A DNA stretch of 64,000 nt. Source: Marvinbryantia formatexigens DSM 14469 (lineage in GTDB: Bacteria > Bacillota > Clostridia > Lachnospirales > Lachnospiraceae). Positions 43,832 through 53,433 of this stretch are shown piece after piece; positions within the stretch are counted from its first letter, which is position 1, and each line of letters begins with the position of its first letter. Below the pieces are notes generated by a model that was not told the origin of the DNA, did not search any database, and was given only the letters and a program-made list of their open reading frames with translations. The position numbers and the translations under genes are program-made. The stretch covers positions 1,364,001 through 1,428,000 of the forward strand of contig NZ_CP102268.1 in NCBI RefSeq assembly GCF_025148285.1. Reading direction: 5' to 3'.

Positions 43832-45235
43832 TTATAAAAGTTCGTCTTTTATCTCATCCGCAATCACATCCGCCACATATACCCCGCTGGCGGATGCATG
43901 AGACAGCGAATGCGTTACACCACTGCCGTCGCCGATTACATACAGTCCTTTATGGACTGTTTCCAGGTGATTGTCCAGTTCTACTTCCATATTATAGAAC
44001 TTCACCTCCACGCCGTACAGGAGCGTGTCGTCATTGGCTGTTCCGGGAGCTATTTTGTCGAGCGCGTAAATCATCTCGATGATGCCGTCCAGGATCCGCT
44101 TGGGCAGCACCAGACTGAGGTCGCCCGGCGTAGCGGCAAGCGTCGGCCGCACAAGTCCCTCTTCTATTCTGGATTTTGTGCTTCTGCGGCCTCTTTCCAA
44201 ATCACCAAAACGCTGCACGATTACACCGCCGCCCAGCATATTGGACAATCTGGCAATGCTTTCGCCATAGCCGTTGCTGTCCTTAAACGGCTCGGAAAAA
44301 TGCTTTGCCACCAGCAGCGCAAAATTCGTGTTTTCTGTCTTTTTTGACGCATCCTCAAAGCTATGCCCGTTTACCGTCACGATGCCATTGGTGTTTTCGT
44401 TTACAACGATACCGTTCGGATTCATGCAGAAGGTGCGGACATTATCCTCAAATTTTTCCGTGCGGTACACGATTTTGCTCTCATAGAGCTGGTCTGTCAG
44501 ATGCGAAAAAATGACCGCCGGAAGCTCCACACGCACGCCAATGTCCACACGGTTGGATTTTGTGGGAATTTCAAGCTCCGTACAGATTTTCTCCATCCAC
44601 TTGCTTCCGCTTCTTCCCACAGAGACAATACACCGGCGACACTCTGCCGTCTCTTCCTTTGTAAATACGCGGTATCCGCTGTCTGTTATTTCAATCCGTT
44701 CTACCGGCGTGCGGAATTTAAATTCCACCTTGTCCTTCAGGTCCGCGTACAGCTTTTCAAGAACCACATAATTAATGTCGGTTCCCAGATGCCGGACAGA
44801 CGCATCCAGCAGCTTCAGCCTGTTCTGCATACAGATTTTCTTAAACTCACTCCCGGCAGTGGAATACATTTTTGTCTGACCGCCGCCGTAAGATACGTTG
44901 ATCGCGTCCACATATTCCATCAGCTCAATCGCTTTTTCTTTTCCGATATACTGGTACAGCGTCCCGCCGAAATCATTTGTGATGTTGTATTTTCCATCAG
45001 AAAAAGCACCGGCTCCTCCAAAGCCGTTCATAATCGCACATGGATTACACTTTACACAGCTTTTCACCTTTTTTCCGTCAATCGGACATTTCCGTTTTTC
45101 CAGCGGATTTCCGCTCTCAAATACCGCAATTTTCAGCTCCGGTCTTTTCCTTGACAGCTCGTATGCGGAAAATATCCCGCCCGGTCCCGCGCCAATAATA
45201 ATTACATCATATTGTGTTTCCTGCGTCCTGCTCAT
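43832..45235 (-). CDS. FAD-dependent dehydrogenase (uncharacterised, COG2509-like)
   Basis: 467 residues with an N-terminal Rossmann motif YDVIIIGAGPGGIFSAYELS, a Cys-rich segment CPIDGKKVKSCVKCNPC, NGFGGAGAFSDGKYN, and a C-terminal GLYVIGDGSGVTHSLSHASA. This is a widespread family of FAD oxidoreductases in anaerobes with unknown substrate. The ATG at 45235 follows GGAGG; the longer frame is not family sequence. It is last in the lar-HD gene run. Confidence 0.9.
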   Translation of the reverse strand: MSRTQETQYDVIIIGAGPGGIFSAYELSRKRPELKIAVFESGNPLEKRKCPIDGKKVKSCVKCNPCAIMNGFGGAGAFSDGKYNITNDFGGTLYQYIGKEKAIELMEYVDAINVSYGGGQTKMYSTAGSEFKKICMQNRLKLLDASVRHLGTDINYVVLEKLYADLKDKVEFKFRTPVERIEITDSGYRVFTKEETAECRRCIVSVGRSGSKWMEKICTELEIPTKSNRVDIGVRVELPAVIFSHLTDQLYESKIVYRTEKFEDNVRTFCMNPNGIVVNENTNGIVTVNGHSFEDASKKTENTNFALLVAKHFSEPFKDSNGYGESIARLSNMLGGGVIVQRFGDLERGRRSTKSRIEEGLVRPTLAATPGDLSLVLPKRILDGIIEMIYALDKIAPGTANDDTLLYGVEVKFYNMEVELDNHLETVHKGLYVIGDGSGVTHSLSHASASGVYVADVIADEIKDELL

Positions 45236-45257
45236 TGCAACCCCTCCATAAAAACGC

Positions 45258-45707
45258 TTACGGTTCCCCGTTCTCCTGCAGATATGCCAGCGCTTTCTGG
45301 TATTTTCTGCACCGCTTATAATCCCTCGCTGACGGATTGGGAATCCGTGATAAATCCAGATTGTGTGTGATATCCGATATTTTGACTGCACGCGCAATCG
45401 GATTTTTTTTGACAAGATAAATATATTCCCGGTATGTCAGAGAATCATTTTTCGTGTGAGTGAGCACGCGGATTGCCTCCACCAGCTCCGGCGGAAAGCC
45501 TTCATTGAGAAGGTCCTCCGCCGTCACGCTGCTGTCCTCCAGAACGTCGTGCAGCAACGCTACGATTTTCAGTTCATACCCTTCTACGCCCGCCGCAACC
45601 GCAAGCGGATGACTGATATAAGGATTTCCGCCCTTGTCCACCTGCCCTGCGTGCGCATGTACTGCTATTTCTTCTGCCCGTCTGCATAATGCCTCAAGAT
45701 TTTCCAT
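45258..45707 (-). CDS. Small HD-domain hydrolase, Mesh1/SpoT-like
   Basis: 149 residues: HAHAGQVDKGGNPYISHPLAV, ALLHDVLEDSSVTAEDLL and AVKISDITHNLD match the metal-dependent HD domain of SpoT and of small alarmone hydrolases, which remove pyrophosphate from (p)ppGpp. No synthetase domain is present. Alarmone hydrolysis is inferred; some relatives act on other nucleotides. It overlaps larC by 14 bases. Confidence 0.8.
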   Translation of the reverse strand: MENLEALCRRAEEIAVHAHAGQVDKGGNPYISHPLAVAAGVEGYELKIVALLHDVLEDSSVTAEDLLNEGFPPELVEAIRVLTHTKNDSLTYREYIYLVKKNPIARAVKISDITHNLDLSRIPNPSARDYKRCRKYQKALAYLQENGEP

Positions 45708-47028
45708 AGCTTCTGTAAATCTCCCACAATGATTTTCCGTTTTCCGCCGCCAGTTTTACTGCGCTTTCATATTCCGGATAAATCCGCTCTTCTTCTCCCA
45801 GATATACCTTTTTTGCCGCCATTTTCCCGCATGGCGTGTTTACCTGCACCTGTTCTCTTTTTAATATGCTGCGCATCTCCGTCCGCCTGCGGATCCCGAT
45901 AGTCGTCGTATGCCGGAACATCAGCCGTTCCATGCGCGCACCGTCCTGCGGTTTTGCAAGGACTGTCAGCCGGTATGCCGGGCGGTTTTTCTTCATATAT
46001 ATGGGTGTATAAAATACATCCAGCGCCCCCTCCTCCAGAAGCGCCCCCATCGCTGCACCGAGCATTTCTCCGGTGCAGTCGTCCAGGTTCGCTTCCAGAA
46101 CGAGAATTTCATCCTGCACATAGTCCGTGTTCTCTTCCTGCCCGGCTCTCTTTTCCGCCAGACCATCCGCGTCTGTACTTTCTGGCGCTCTGCCCGTTTC
46201 TGCTCCTTCCGCTTCTATTGCAGTGCCCTGATAAACCCGCAGCACGTTGGGAACCGGCAGATTTTTCGTGCCTGCTCCCCACCCCGTCCGGGTAATCCGC
46301 ATCCCCGGCATGACGCCAAAGTGCTCCGCCAGCTCCGTGATAATCGCCGCCCCCGTCGGCGTGATAAGTTCACCCTCAATGTCTATCTGCGCAAGCGGCG
46401 CGCCTGCCGCTGCCAGTATTTCCGATGTGGCGGGAACCGGCACAGACAGCAGTCCATGCTGGCACCTTACAAAACCATGCCCCTCATGAAGCACTGACGC
46501 GCAGATTTTATCGGGTTTTATCATATTTATCAGAATGGCGCATCCGACGATATCAATGATGGAATCCACCGCACCCACTTCGTGAAAGTGTACTTCATCT
46601 ATGGATTTTCCATGCACCTTCGCTTCCGCCGCCGCCACTCGTCCGAAAATCCGGAGCGCCAGCTCCCGGACATTCTCCTCCAGCGCACTCTGCTCAATCA
46701 TGCGGCGGATATCCGCAAAGTTACGGTGCGGGTGAGCATGGTCATGCGTGTGTGTATGCTCATGCCCGGACGCTTTCCCGTGCTCATGCCCGTTCAAGTG
46801 TATATCCCCACTCTCCTCCGGAACCCCGTCCACGCATACATTTACATGCTTCGCGCGAATGCCGTTTTTGTCTGTTTCTTCTATTTTTATGTGATATCCT
46901 TCTACGTGCAGCTTATCCAGCTCCTGCAGAAATTTCTGCTCATCCACGCCAAGATCCAGCAGAGCGCCCAGAGTCATATCTCCGCTGATACCGGATGCAC
47001 AGTCAAAGTACAATACTTTCTTCGCCAA
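45694..47028 (-). CDS. larC: Nickel-pincer cofactor nickel insertase LarC (single chain)
   Basis: CTP-dependent cyclometallase that inserts Ni into the pyridinium dithio-cofactor. The 444-residue chain carries FDCASGISGDMTLGALLDLG at the N terminus, a His-rich nickel-binding stretch (HGHEHGKASGHEHTH region, about 75-100) and the C-terminal domain. In Lactiplantibacillus the two halves need a frameshift; here they are one frame. The start is a TTG with GGAGG eight bases upstream. Confidence 0.94.
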   Translation of the reverse strand: MAKKVLYFDCASGISGDMTLGALLDLGVDEQKFLQELDKLHVEGYHIKIEETDKNGIRAKHVNVCVDGVPEESGDIHLNGHEHGKASGHEHTHTHDHAHPHRNFADIRRMIEQSALEENVRELALRIFGRVAAAEAKVHGKSIDEVHFHEVGAVDSIIDIVGCAILINMIKPDKICASVLHEGHGFVRCQHGLLSVPVPATSEILAAAGAPLAQIDIEGELITPTGAAIITELAEHFGVMPGMRITRTGWGAGTKNLPVPNVLRVYQGTAIEAEGAETGRAPESTDADGLAEKRAGQEENTDYVQDEILVLEANLDDCTGEMLGAAMGALLEEGALDVFYTPIYMKKNRPAYRLTVLAKPQDGARMERLMFRHTTTIGIRRRTEMRSILKREQVQVNTPCGKMAAKKVYLGEEERIYPEYESAVKLAAENGKSLWEIYRSYGKS

Positions 47029-47058
47029 ATTACTTTCCTCCCCTTATATACCGTCATT

Positions 47059-47817
47059 TCACCGGCTGCGTTTTCCCGCCAGACAGTTAATGCTGTGCGC
47101 CATATAGCCCGCGCCGAAACCATTATCTATGTTGACTACGCTGGTGCCGCTCGCGCAACTGTTCAGCATGGCAAGCAGCGCCGCCAGACCGTTAAAACTG
47201 GCTCCATAACCCACAGAGGTCGGCACCGCAATTACCGGCTTGTCCGTCAGACCGCCGATTACAGATGCCAGTGCTCCTTCCATTCCCGCCACCGCAATTA
47301 CAACATTCGCGCGGGTGAGCACATCCATCTTTGCCAGCAGGCGGTGAATGCCCGCCACGCCCACATCGTAGATTTCCTCCACCTCATTTCCGAGGAAACG
47401 CGCTGTCAGCGCCGCTTCTCTCGCCACCGGCAAATCCGACGTTCCGGCGCACGCCACCAGAATCATGCCATTATTAAACGGCTGCGCAGGTTTGCCCCGG
47501 CTGATGATACGCGCCAGCTCATCGTATTCCATATCCGGGCAGATTTTTCTGACAGCCTCATATTTTTCCCGGCTGCAGCGTGTTCCGAAAATATGCTCCG
47601 CGCCATGCTCCAGCATATTTTTCACAATTCCGCAAATCTGCTCCTGCGTCTTTCCGGCACAGTAGATGATTTCCGGCACGCCGGTGCGCACCTCCCGGTG
47701 GTAATCCACCTTGGCGTATCCCAGCTCCTCAAAAGGCTCTATTTTGAGCATTTTTTCTGCTTCTTCCGCCCGTATTTCTCCCTTTTCCAGTTTCTGTAAA
47801 ATCTCCATTGTATTCAC
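47059..47817 (-). CDS. larB: Nickel-pincer cofactor synthase LarB
   Basis: Carboxylates and hydrolyses nicotinic acid adenine dinucleotide, first step of the cofactor. 252 residues with PurE-like features: ILVACAGTSDLPVAREAA, VAGIHRLLAKMDVL, AVAGMEGALASVIGGL and PTSVGYGASFNGLAAL. The start is a GTG with AAGGAG ten bases upstream. larC follows after 30 bases. Confidence 0.95.
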   Translation of the reverse strand: MNTMEILQKLEKGEIRAEEAEKMLKIEPFEELGYAKVDYHREVRTGVPEIIYCAGKTQEQICGIVKNMLEHGAEHIFGTRCSREKYEAVRKICPDMEYDELARIISRGKPAQPFNNGMILVACAGTSDLPVAREAALTARFLGNEVEEIYDVGVAGIHRLLAKMDVLTRANVVIAVAGMEGALASVIGGLTDKPVIAVPTSVGYGASFNGLAALLAMLNSCASGTSVVNIDNGFGAGYMAHSINCLAGKRSR

Positions 47818-47841
47818 AAAGCGTCATCTCCTTTTCCGGCT

Positions 47842-47886
47842 TCGTAACCGTTCAGACGGGCTGCCCTGTCACCTGCGGCAGACCGT
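47842..47886 (-). repeat. Diverged partial copy of the dispersed repeat (hairpin 2)
   Basis: CGTAACCGTTCAGACGGGCT then GCCCTGTCACCTGCGG matches hairpin 2 of 18296-18373 with about eight changes. It lies between larE and larB. Confidence 0.55.
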
Positions 47887-47916
47887 TTTTATTACAGCGG
47901 ACCGGTCCCGCTTATA

Positions 47917-48699
47917 TTAATCAAACACGCCGCTGCGGATTCCTTCCAGGTCGAGTGTGACAAACGAAAATCCCAGTTCTCTGATTTTCTGAATCTGTCC
48001 GGTAAGCGTCACCAGACGTCCCATATCTTCCCGCGGCACCTCAATACGCGCAATCATATCATGAACCCGCACACGGCAAGCCGCAAATCCGGCATCATGC
48101 AGAATTTTTTCCGCCTCCCCCACCCGCTGCAGTTTTTCCGCAGTCAGATGCGTATGATATGAGAACCTGGATGCCAGGCACGCCTGCGACGGCTTGTTCC
48201 AGATGGAAATCCCCCACTCTCTTGCACAGGTGCGGATATCCTGCTTTGTAAATCCGCTCTCAAAAAGCGGCGAAATGATACCGATTTCCTCCGCCGCCTG
48301 CGCACCCGGCCGGTATACCCCGGCATCGTCCGCATTTTTGCCGTCCGCCACCGCCGTAAATCCGTTTTCTGCTGCACATTCCTTTATCCGGCTCATCAGA
48401 TGCTTTTTGCAAAAATAGCAGCGCCGTTTATCGTTCTCTGCAAACTCCGGAATTGCAAGCACATCCACCTCCAGAATACGGTAATCTGCCCCCATATCTT
48501 TAAGAAGCCGCTCTGCTTCGCACACCTCCGCCTCCGGCATCATCAGTCCCCGGCAGAGAACAGCCAGCACCTGCTCTTTCCCCAGCGCCCGCAGCGCCGC
48601 CGCCAGCAGGAAATGAGAATCAATTCCCCCGGAGTAAGCAACCGCAAGCCTGCCTTTTTCCTGCAGAATGCTCTGCAGCTTATCTGTTTTTTCTGTCAT
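47917..48699 (-). CDS. larE: Nickel-pincer cofactor sulfur transferase LarE
   Basis: PP-loop ATPase that adds sulfur to the cofactor precursor. 260 residues: AYSGGIDSHFLLAAAL (PP loop), RRCYFCKKHL, and QACLASRFSYHTHLT with the sacrificial Cys and family Arg. It has the single catalytic cysteine pattern of the sacrificial type, so the protein is consumed in the reaction. The ATG follows AAGGAG. No lactate racemase larA gene is in the window. Confidence 0.94.
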   Translation of the reverse strand: MTEKTDKLQSILQEKGRLAVAYSGGIDSHFLLAAALRALGKEQVLAVLCRGLMMPEAEVCEAERLLKDMGADYRILEVDVLAIPEFAENDKRRCYFCKKHLMSRIKECAAENGFTAVADGKNADDAGVYRPGAQAAEEIGIISPLFESGFTKQDIRTCAREWGISIWNKPSQACLASRFSYHTHLTAEKLQRVGEAEKILHDAGFAACRVRVHDMIARIEVPREDMGRLVTLTGQIQKIRELGFSFVTLDLEGIRSGVFD

Positions 48700-48721
48700 A
48701 TGCTTCTCCTTCCGATTTCCG

Positions 48722-49555
48722 TTAATGCTCATACCGGCTGCGAAGCAGCGCAATTTCCCGCGCATAGCCTTCGTCATCGTTGGGTGTTTCCAGAATAAAC
48801 GGAAGGTGGCAGAGCTTCGGATGATTTATTACGCGCACCAGCGCTTCCAGCCCAATCTGGCCCTCGCCGATTCTGGCGTGGCGGTCCTTATGGCTGCCGC
48901 ACGGGTTCATACTGTCATTCAGATGGATTGCGCAGAGCCGTTCCAGCCCGATAATACGGTCGAATTCTTCCAGAACGCCGTCCAGGTTTCCGGCAATATC
49001 GTAGCCGCCGTCCCATACATGGCAGGTGTCCAGACAGACGCCCATTTTCTCCTGCAGTTCAACTTTATCCAGTATGGCGCGCAGCTCTTCAAAAGTACGT
49101 CCGATTTCACTGCCTTTTCCGGACATTGTCTCCAGCAGCACGATCGTACTCTGCCCTGGTGTGAGCGTTTCATTCAGCATCTGCGCCGTGTAGGCAATTC
49201 CCGCCTCCGCTCCCTGCTTCACATGGCTGCCCGGATGAAAATTATAGTAATTTCCCGGCGTGTACTCCAGCCGTTTCAAATCATCCGCAAAAGTATTTTT
49301 CGCAAATTCCCGCAGATGCGCATCCGCCGAGCACGGATTTAACGTATAAGGCGCATGCGCCACCAGCTTTTCGAAGCCCTGTTCCTTTGCGAATTGAAGA
49401 AACGCTGCCGCGTCCTCCGGATTTATCTCCTTTGCTTTCCCGCCGCGCGGATTTCTGGTAAAAAACGCAAAGGTATTTGCGCCCAGCCTGACTGCCATTT
49501 TCCCCATTGCGAGATAGCCTTTTGAGGATGACAGATGATTTCCTATTTTCAGCAT
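48722..49555 (-). CDS. nfo: Deoxyribonuclease IV (endonuclease IV)
   Basis: AP endonuclease for base-excision repair. 277 residues with Zn ligand motifs [51 protein letters not shown] and [10 protein letters not shown]. The ATG follows GGAAAGG. It lies 23 bases upstream of larE in a long same-strand run. Confidence 0.95.
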   Translation of the reverse strand: MLKIGNHLSSSKGYLAMGKMAVRLGANTFAFFTRNPRGGKAKEINPEDAAAFLQFAKEQGFEKLVAHAPYTLNPCSADAHLREFAKNTFADDLKRLEYTPGNYYNFHPGSHVKQGAEAGIAYTAQMLNETLTPGQSTIVLLETMSGKGSEIGRTFEELRAILDKVELQEKMGVCLDTCHVWDGGYDIAGNLDGVLEEFDRIIGLERLCAIHLNDSMNPCGSHKDRHARIGEGQIGLEALVRVINHPKLCHLPFILETPNDDEGYAREIALLRSRYEH

Positions 49556-49574
49556 ACTAAATTCCTTTCCATCA

Positions 49575-50468
49575 TTAAAAAAGCAGATTCACAAAACCGA
49601 TAACCGCACCAAGCAGACCGCCGATCCACACCAGCGCATTCAGCTCCCTGCGTGAAATATCCATAATCAGAGCTTCCAGTTCCCGTATATCAAATTCATT
49701 AATTTTTTCTTCAACAATGCCGGAAACATCCAGCCGCTCGATAAAACGCCCGGATTTCTTTTCCAGTATCTCCAGATACAGGTCCCAGATTTTTTCTTTG
49801 AACACATCTTTTTTCTGCCAGAGCAGCGTCGCCGCCTCTTTTACCGGCTTGTCCATCCATTTCCGGTACCCGTCGTCAATATAGCCTTTTATGATAGCCG
49901 GGCACTGCATGGCAATCACCTCGTCAATCCGCTCCGCAATCGCATCCTGCGACTTGCGGATAGCCGGTTCCGCAACCATTGCCACCATCGTATTCAGATT
50001 TGACAGAATCTCCGTGATTGCGTATTCCAGGATTGTATCCCCGATTTTCTGCGATATTATTTTATCCGTAACGTAGGCTGATATCGTATCCCCCGCGTAT
50101 TCCTCTGCGGAATTGATTGCCGGATACACGCCCTTTCGTTCCAGATATTCCTGCACGGTACCTTCCTCATGCCCCAGCTTTTCTATTACGCTGTCCACTT
50201 TTCTGTGAAACGCATCGTGAAGCGTATCCGACGCAAGCGCCTTCTGCAGCGTATCCTTATCCAGCAGCTTGTCCCCGATGACTCTGCCGATTGCCTTCGC
50301 CAGTCTGGGCTGCTCTTTGGGAATCAGTCCCGGCGTAAAGGGCAGCGTAAACTTCCCGATTTTCACCGGGTGAAACGGGCGGAACAACATTCTGATGGCG
50401 ATACCATTTGTAATAAGCCCAATCAGACCGCCAATCACCGGCGCTGCAATTATTTTAAAATCTATCAT
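49575..50468 (-). CDS. DUF445 family membrane protein
   Basis: 297 residues: [23 protein letters not shown] at the N terminus and [15 protein letters not shown] at the C terminus are membrane segments around a long helical middle. The [18 protein letters not shown] and [18 protein letters not shown] segments place it in DUF445. The function is unknown. The stop of the HEPN gene is one base from its ATG. Confidence 0.88.
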   Translation of the reverse strand: MIDFKIIAAPVIGGLIGLITNGIAIRMLFRPFHPVKIGKFTLPFTPGLIPKEQPRLAKAIGRVIGDKLLDKDTLQKALASDTLHDAFHRKVDSVIEKLGHEEGTVQEYLERKGVYPAINSAEEYAGDTISAYVTDKIISQKIGDTILEYAITEILSNLNTMVAMVAEPAIRKSQDAIAERIDEVIAMQCPAIIKGYIDDGYRKWMDKPVKEAATLLWQKKDVFKEKIWDLYLEILEKKSGRFIERLDVSGIVEEKINEFDIRELEALIMDISRRELNALVWIGGLLGAVIGFVNLLF

Positions 50469-50469
50469 T

Positions 50470-50862
50470 TTACATCATCCACTCTTTTTCTATTGTCTCC
50501 TTCAGTTCCCCAAACATCGGATAAAAGCGGGTTTTTGTATCCTTTATAATATCCTCCGCAATCGCTTTGTTATACGCGTGTGTGACATTATTGCGGGCAA
50601 CCAGCGCCGACATCCATAGTTCCTCATCAGAAATCAGACCTGCCTGGTAGGCGGTTTTCAGAATCTGCCTGGGCGACCCGGTTTTTCCTTCCGCAAATCC
50701 ATCGCGCTCCAGAATTTCCTTCATTGCCTTCCATGATTGCTCAAAGCAGACCTCGTAGAGACCAACCATCCCGGTCAGTTCCACATTTCCATATGGCTCC
50801 GTATAGTCAAAGATATCTTTCAGATTTTTATACGCATTACAAAAATTCTCAAATTTTTTCAT
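50470..50862 (-). CDS. HEPN-type protein (HI0074/HepT-like), partner of the MNT gene
   Basis: 130 residues: KKFENFCNAYKNLKDIF, VCFEQSWKAMKEIL, GSPRQILKTAYQAGLI and LVARNNVTHAY. The last is R-x4-H-x-Y, the motif that in HepT gives RNase activity and is AMPylated on Tyr by the antitoxin MntA. Overlap with the nucleotidyltransferase gene indicates a complex. The start at 50862 has AGGAAGG further upstream than ideal. Confidence 0.85.
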   Translation of the reverse strand: MKKFENFCNAYKNLKDIFDYTEPYGNVELTGMVGLYEVCFEQSWKAMKEILERDGFAEGKTGSPRQILKTAYQAGLISDEELWMSALVARNNVTHAYNKAIAEDIIKDTKTRFYPMFGELKETIEKEWMM

Positions 50863-51157
50863 AAAGCAGTATTCCTTCCTCCTTGATTGCCGCTCTGAGC
50901 TCCGGCTCAACGGCTGCTCCAAGATTCACTATGTCAAATTTCAAAAGCGTCGGCGCCTCTTCATCCGCCAGGATAGTGAATTTATCCGTATTTCCGCCAA
51001 ACACCGCCAAATCAATATCGCTTCTTTCTTTAAAATCTCCTCTCGCCCGTGAACCAAACAATATCACGCGCTCAATATTGCACTCCTGTGCATATTGTTT
51101 AAGCGCAGCAAGAACTTTTTCTTTTATCCCTGTTTTCTGACATATTGTATTTTCCAT
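50849..51157 (-). CDS. Minimal nucleotidyltransferase (MNT domain)
   Basis: 102 residues with GSRARGDFKERSDIDLAV, the GS-x-R-x-G...D-x-D site of pol-beta-type minimal nucleotidyltransferases. Together with the overlapping HEPN gene it forms an HI0073/HI0074 or MntA/HepT-like pair, in which the MNT protein neutralises the HEPN RNase by adding AMP to it. The ATG at 51157 follows AGGGG. Confidence 0.88.
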   Translation of the reverse strand: MENTICQKTGIKEKVLAALKQYAQECNIERVILFGSRARGDFKERSDIDLAVFGGNTDKFTILADEEAPTLLKFDIVNLGAAVEPELRAAIKEEGILLYEKI

Positions 51158-51357
51158 AAAGCACCCCTGCAAAATATCATACCATATTCTGCCGCCCGAT
51201 GTCCACGAAATTAATTATACAGAGCTTCCTGGAACACAATCTTTCTGAATGATACTTCTGATTCTGCATACACTAATCGAAGCAGACAATGCGTGTATTG
51301 CAGCAATTCAGACAGGCGCCCGCCCCGGCTGCAGCAATCACAGAAAGGAGCATTTAT

Positions 51358-51594
51358 ATGAGCAGATATACAAAAAACGAAGATATTACAGAATCTTATG
51401 ATTATCTGGGAAAATCGGCTTCCCGGACGGACTGTACCGGGCTGATTCCCTCCGCGCCGCAGAGCGACTACGAGCTGGAATCCTATGAAAATATATATCC
51501 GTTTCTTCCGCCACATATTGCAAACAAAGAAGGACCGGGCGACGCTTCCGGAAAAACGGACGCGCATGGCAGACTGCCCGGCGCCCGCGGCTGA
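51358..51594 (+). CDS. Small conserved-looking protein of unknown function
   Basis: 78 residues from an ATG with AAAGGAG at seven bases. The middle, DCTGLIPSAPQSDYELESYE followed by NIYPFLPP, looks like a conserved motif I have seen in short clostridial proteins, but I cannot name the family. The Gly/Asp-rich tail may be disordered. It stands alone between two oppositely oriented units. Confidence 0.6.
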   Translation: MSRYTKNEDITESYDYLGKSASRTDCTGLIPSAPQSDYELESYENIYPFLPPHIANKEGPGDASGKTDAHGRLPGARG

Positions 51595-51620
51595 AGTCAC
51601 ACAGACTTCCAGAACCGCTG

Positions 51621-51647
51621 GTTACTGTGAACAGAGTGAACAGTAAC
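51621..51647 (+). terminator. Hairpin after the 78-residue gene
   Basis: GTTACTGT (51621-51628) pairs with ACAGTAAC (51640-51647); no clear T run. It recalls the GTTAC/GTAAC stems elsewhere in the window. Confidence 0.35.
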
Positions 51648-51746
51648 AACCGCTTTAACGGATTCCACAACCATTTCAAAAACACTTGTGCGAATCACCT
51701 TCTATGATATATAATATAAAGAAAACAGAATTCATAGGAGGTACAT

Positions 51747-52865
51747 ATGGAAAAGTCAAAGGTTTATTTTACAAATCTGCGTACAGACGGAAATCATAAT
51801 CTGCAGCAGAAGCTCACCCGACTGATTAAAAAAGCAGGCATTGCCAATATTGATTTTGAAAATAAATATGTTGCAATTAAAATCCATTTTGGCGAGCCGG
51901 GTAATCTTGCCTACCTTCGCCCGAACTATGCAAAAACGGTTGTAGATATCGTGAAGGAACTCGGCGGAAAGCCGTTTCTTACGGACTGCAATACGCTTTA
52001 TGTCGGCGGAAGGAAAAACGCGCTGGACCACATCGAAAGCGCTTATGTGAACGGCTTTTCTCCGTTTTCCACCGGCTGCCATATCCTGATTGCCGATGGT
52101 CTGAAGGGAACGGATGACGTGCAGGTTCCGGTAAGCGGCGGTGAATATGTAAAAGAAGCGAAAATCGGACGCGCTGTGATGGACGCCGATATTGTAATCA
52201 GCCTGAATCATTTTAAGGGACACGAGGCAACCGGTTTTGGCGGCGCTCTGAAGAATCTCGGCATGGGCTGCGGTTCCCGCGCCGGAAAAATGGAAATGCA
52301 CAGCGCAGGAAAGCCGTCGGTCAATACGGATGCCTGCATAGGATGCGGAGCCTGCAGCCGTATCTGCGCACATGGTGCCGCTGTTGTAACAGACAAAAAA
52401 GCTTCTATCGACCACAATAAATGTGTCGGCTGCGGAAGATGCATCGGCGTCTGTCCGAAGGATGCCGTAGAGGCAGCGAGCGATGAGGCAAATGATATCT
52501 TAAACTGCAAAATCGCCGAGTATTCCAAGGCAGTTATCGACGGCAGACCGAATTTCCATATCAGTCTGGTGGTGGATGTTTCCCCGAACTGCGACTGCCA
52601 TGCGGAAAATGACCTGCCAATCGTACCGGATGTCGGCATGTTCGCTTCCTTCGACCCGGTTGCGCTTGATGTGGCATGTGCCGACGCTGTAAATGCACAG
52701 CCGGTCATTCACGGCAGTATTCTGGATGAAGCCCGCCAGAAGCACGACCATACCGGACATGACCATTTCCACATGAATCATCCGGATACAAACTGGAAAT
52801 CCTGCATCGAACATGCAAAGAAAATCGGTATCGGAACCGATGAATATGAATTAATTGAAGTATAA
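51747..52865 (+). CDS. DUF362 protein with two [4Fe-4S] ferredoxin motifs
   Basis: 372 residues: N-terminal DUF362 domain (VAIKIHFGEPGN, HFKGHEATGFGGALKNLGMG), two ferredoxin motifs CIGCGACSRICAHG and CVGCGRCIGVCPKD (about 195-240), then the rest of DUF362. A His-rich segment (KHDHTGHDHFHMNH) lies near the C terminus. Probably an iron-sulfur electron-transfer protein; the reaction is unknown. ATG follows AGGAGG. Confidence 0.93.
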   Translation: MEKSKVYFTNLRTDGNHNLQQKLTRLIKKAGIANIDFENKYVAIKIHFGEPGNLAYLRPNYAKTVVDIVKELGGKPFLTDCNTLYVGGRKNALDHIESAYVNGFSPFSTGCHILIADGLKGTDDVQVPVSGGEYVKEAKIGRAVMDADIVISLNHFKGHEATGFGGALKNLGMGCGSRAGKMEMHSAGKPSVNTDACIGCGACSRICAHGAAVVTDKKASIDHNKCVGCGRCIGVCPKDAVEAASDEANDILNCKIAEYSKAVIDGRPNFHISLVVDVSPNCDCHAENDLPIVPDVGMFASFDPVALDVACADAVNAQPVIHGSILDEARQKHDHTGHDHFHMNHPDTNWKSCIEHAKKIGIGTDEYELIEV

Positions 52866-52882
52866 AACCCGCAGAGTATTGC

Positions 52883-52913
52883 ATCAGCAGCCGGTCAGCC
52901 GGCTGCTGATTTT
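52883..52913. terminator. Bidirectional terminator between DUF362 and gerA operon
   Basis: CAGCAGCCGG (52885-52894) pairs with CCGGCTGCTG (52899-52908), followed by ATTTTCT. Confidence 0.75.
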
Positions 52914-52944
52914 CTGCGAAAGTCCTGTTGCCGGCATTGCACTG

Positions 52945-53433
52945 CTAAAAAACACCGGACAGCATTTCCCCCAGAGTTTCTGCCGGTTCGCTGTGCGGTG
53001 TGTTCCGGTAGCGGTCACTGAGATACTCTCCCGGAACACGTCCCTCATCGGACAGTGTTTTTAAATAACTTTCTTCATCCCTGTAGGTGTGCAGAAACAC
53101 CAGACTGTTCCGGGAAATTACCGGCATCTGTTCCAGATCCAGCAGAACCTCCCGCAGCTCATCCGGAGCCATACACAGGTTTTTTCCCAGAACAATCGCT
53201 TTGATATGCCCCAGATCCAGATATTTATCCAGTTCATTCTGATAGTTTGCCCGGATTTCGTCCACACTGTCTCCCTCCACCAGAAAATCCCCGAACCCGC
53301 CCGTCAGCGTTCCGCCGCGCCAGTCCAGTTCCATTGCCTGTGCAAAGATACGGTCTTCCAGTTCGCGCGCCGCGCATCCGCAGAGTGCCGCCGCACATAC
53401 CGCACACATCAGCAGCATTTTCACAATCCGCAT
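52945..53433 (-). CDS. Short GerAC-like lipoprotein (N-terminal part only)
   Basis: 162 residues: lipoprotein signal with lipobox ALCGC, then the N-terminal GerAC domain (ELEDRIFAQAMELDW, PVISRNSLVFLH). Typical GerAC proteins are roughly twice this length, so the C-terminal domains are missing. No continuing frame follows the stop; the terminator comes 30 bases later. It may be a reduced form or a decayed gene. It overlaps gerAB by 13 bases. Confidence 0.75.
   Translation of the reverse strand: MRIVKMLLMCAVCAAALCGCAARELEDRIFAQAMELDWRGGTLTGGFGDFLVEGDSVDEIRANYQNELDKYLDLGHIKAIVLGKNLCMAPDELREVLLDLEQMPVISRNSLVFLHTYRDEESYLKTLSDEGRVPGEYLSDRYRNTPHSEPAETLGEMLSGVF

Noticed and set aside
45694-47028. 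Programmed frameshift in larC
   Set aside because: The two LarC domains are in one uninterrupted frame here, so no frameshift is needed.
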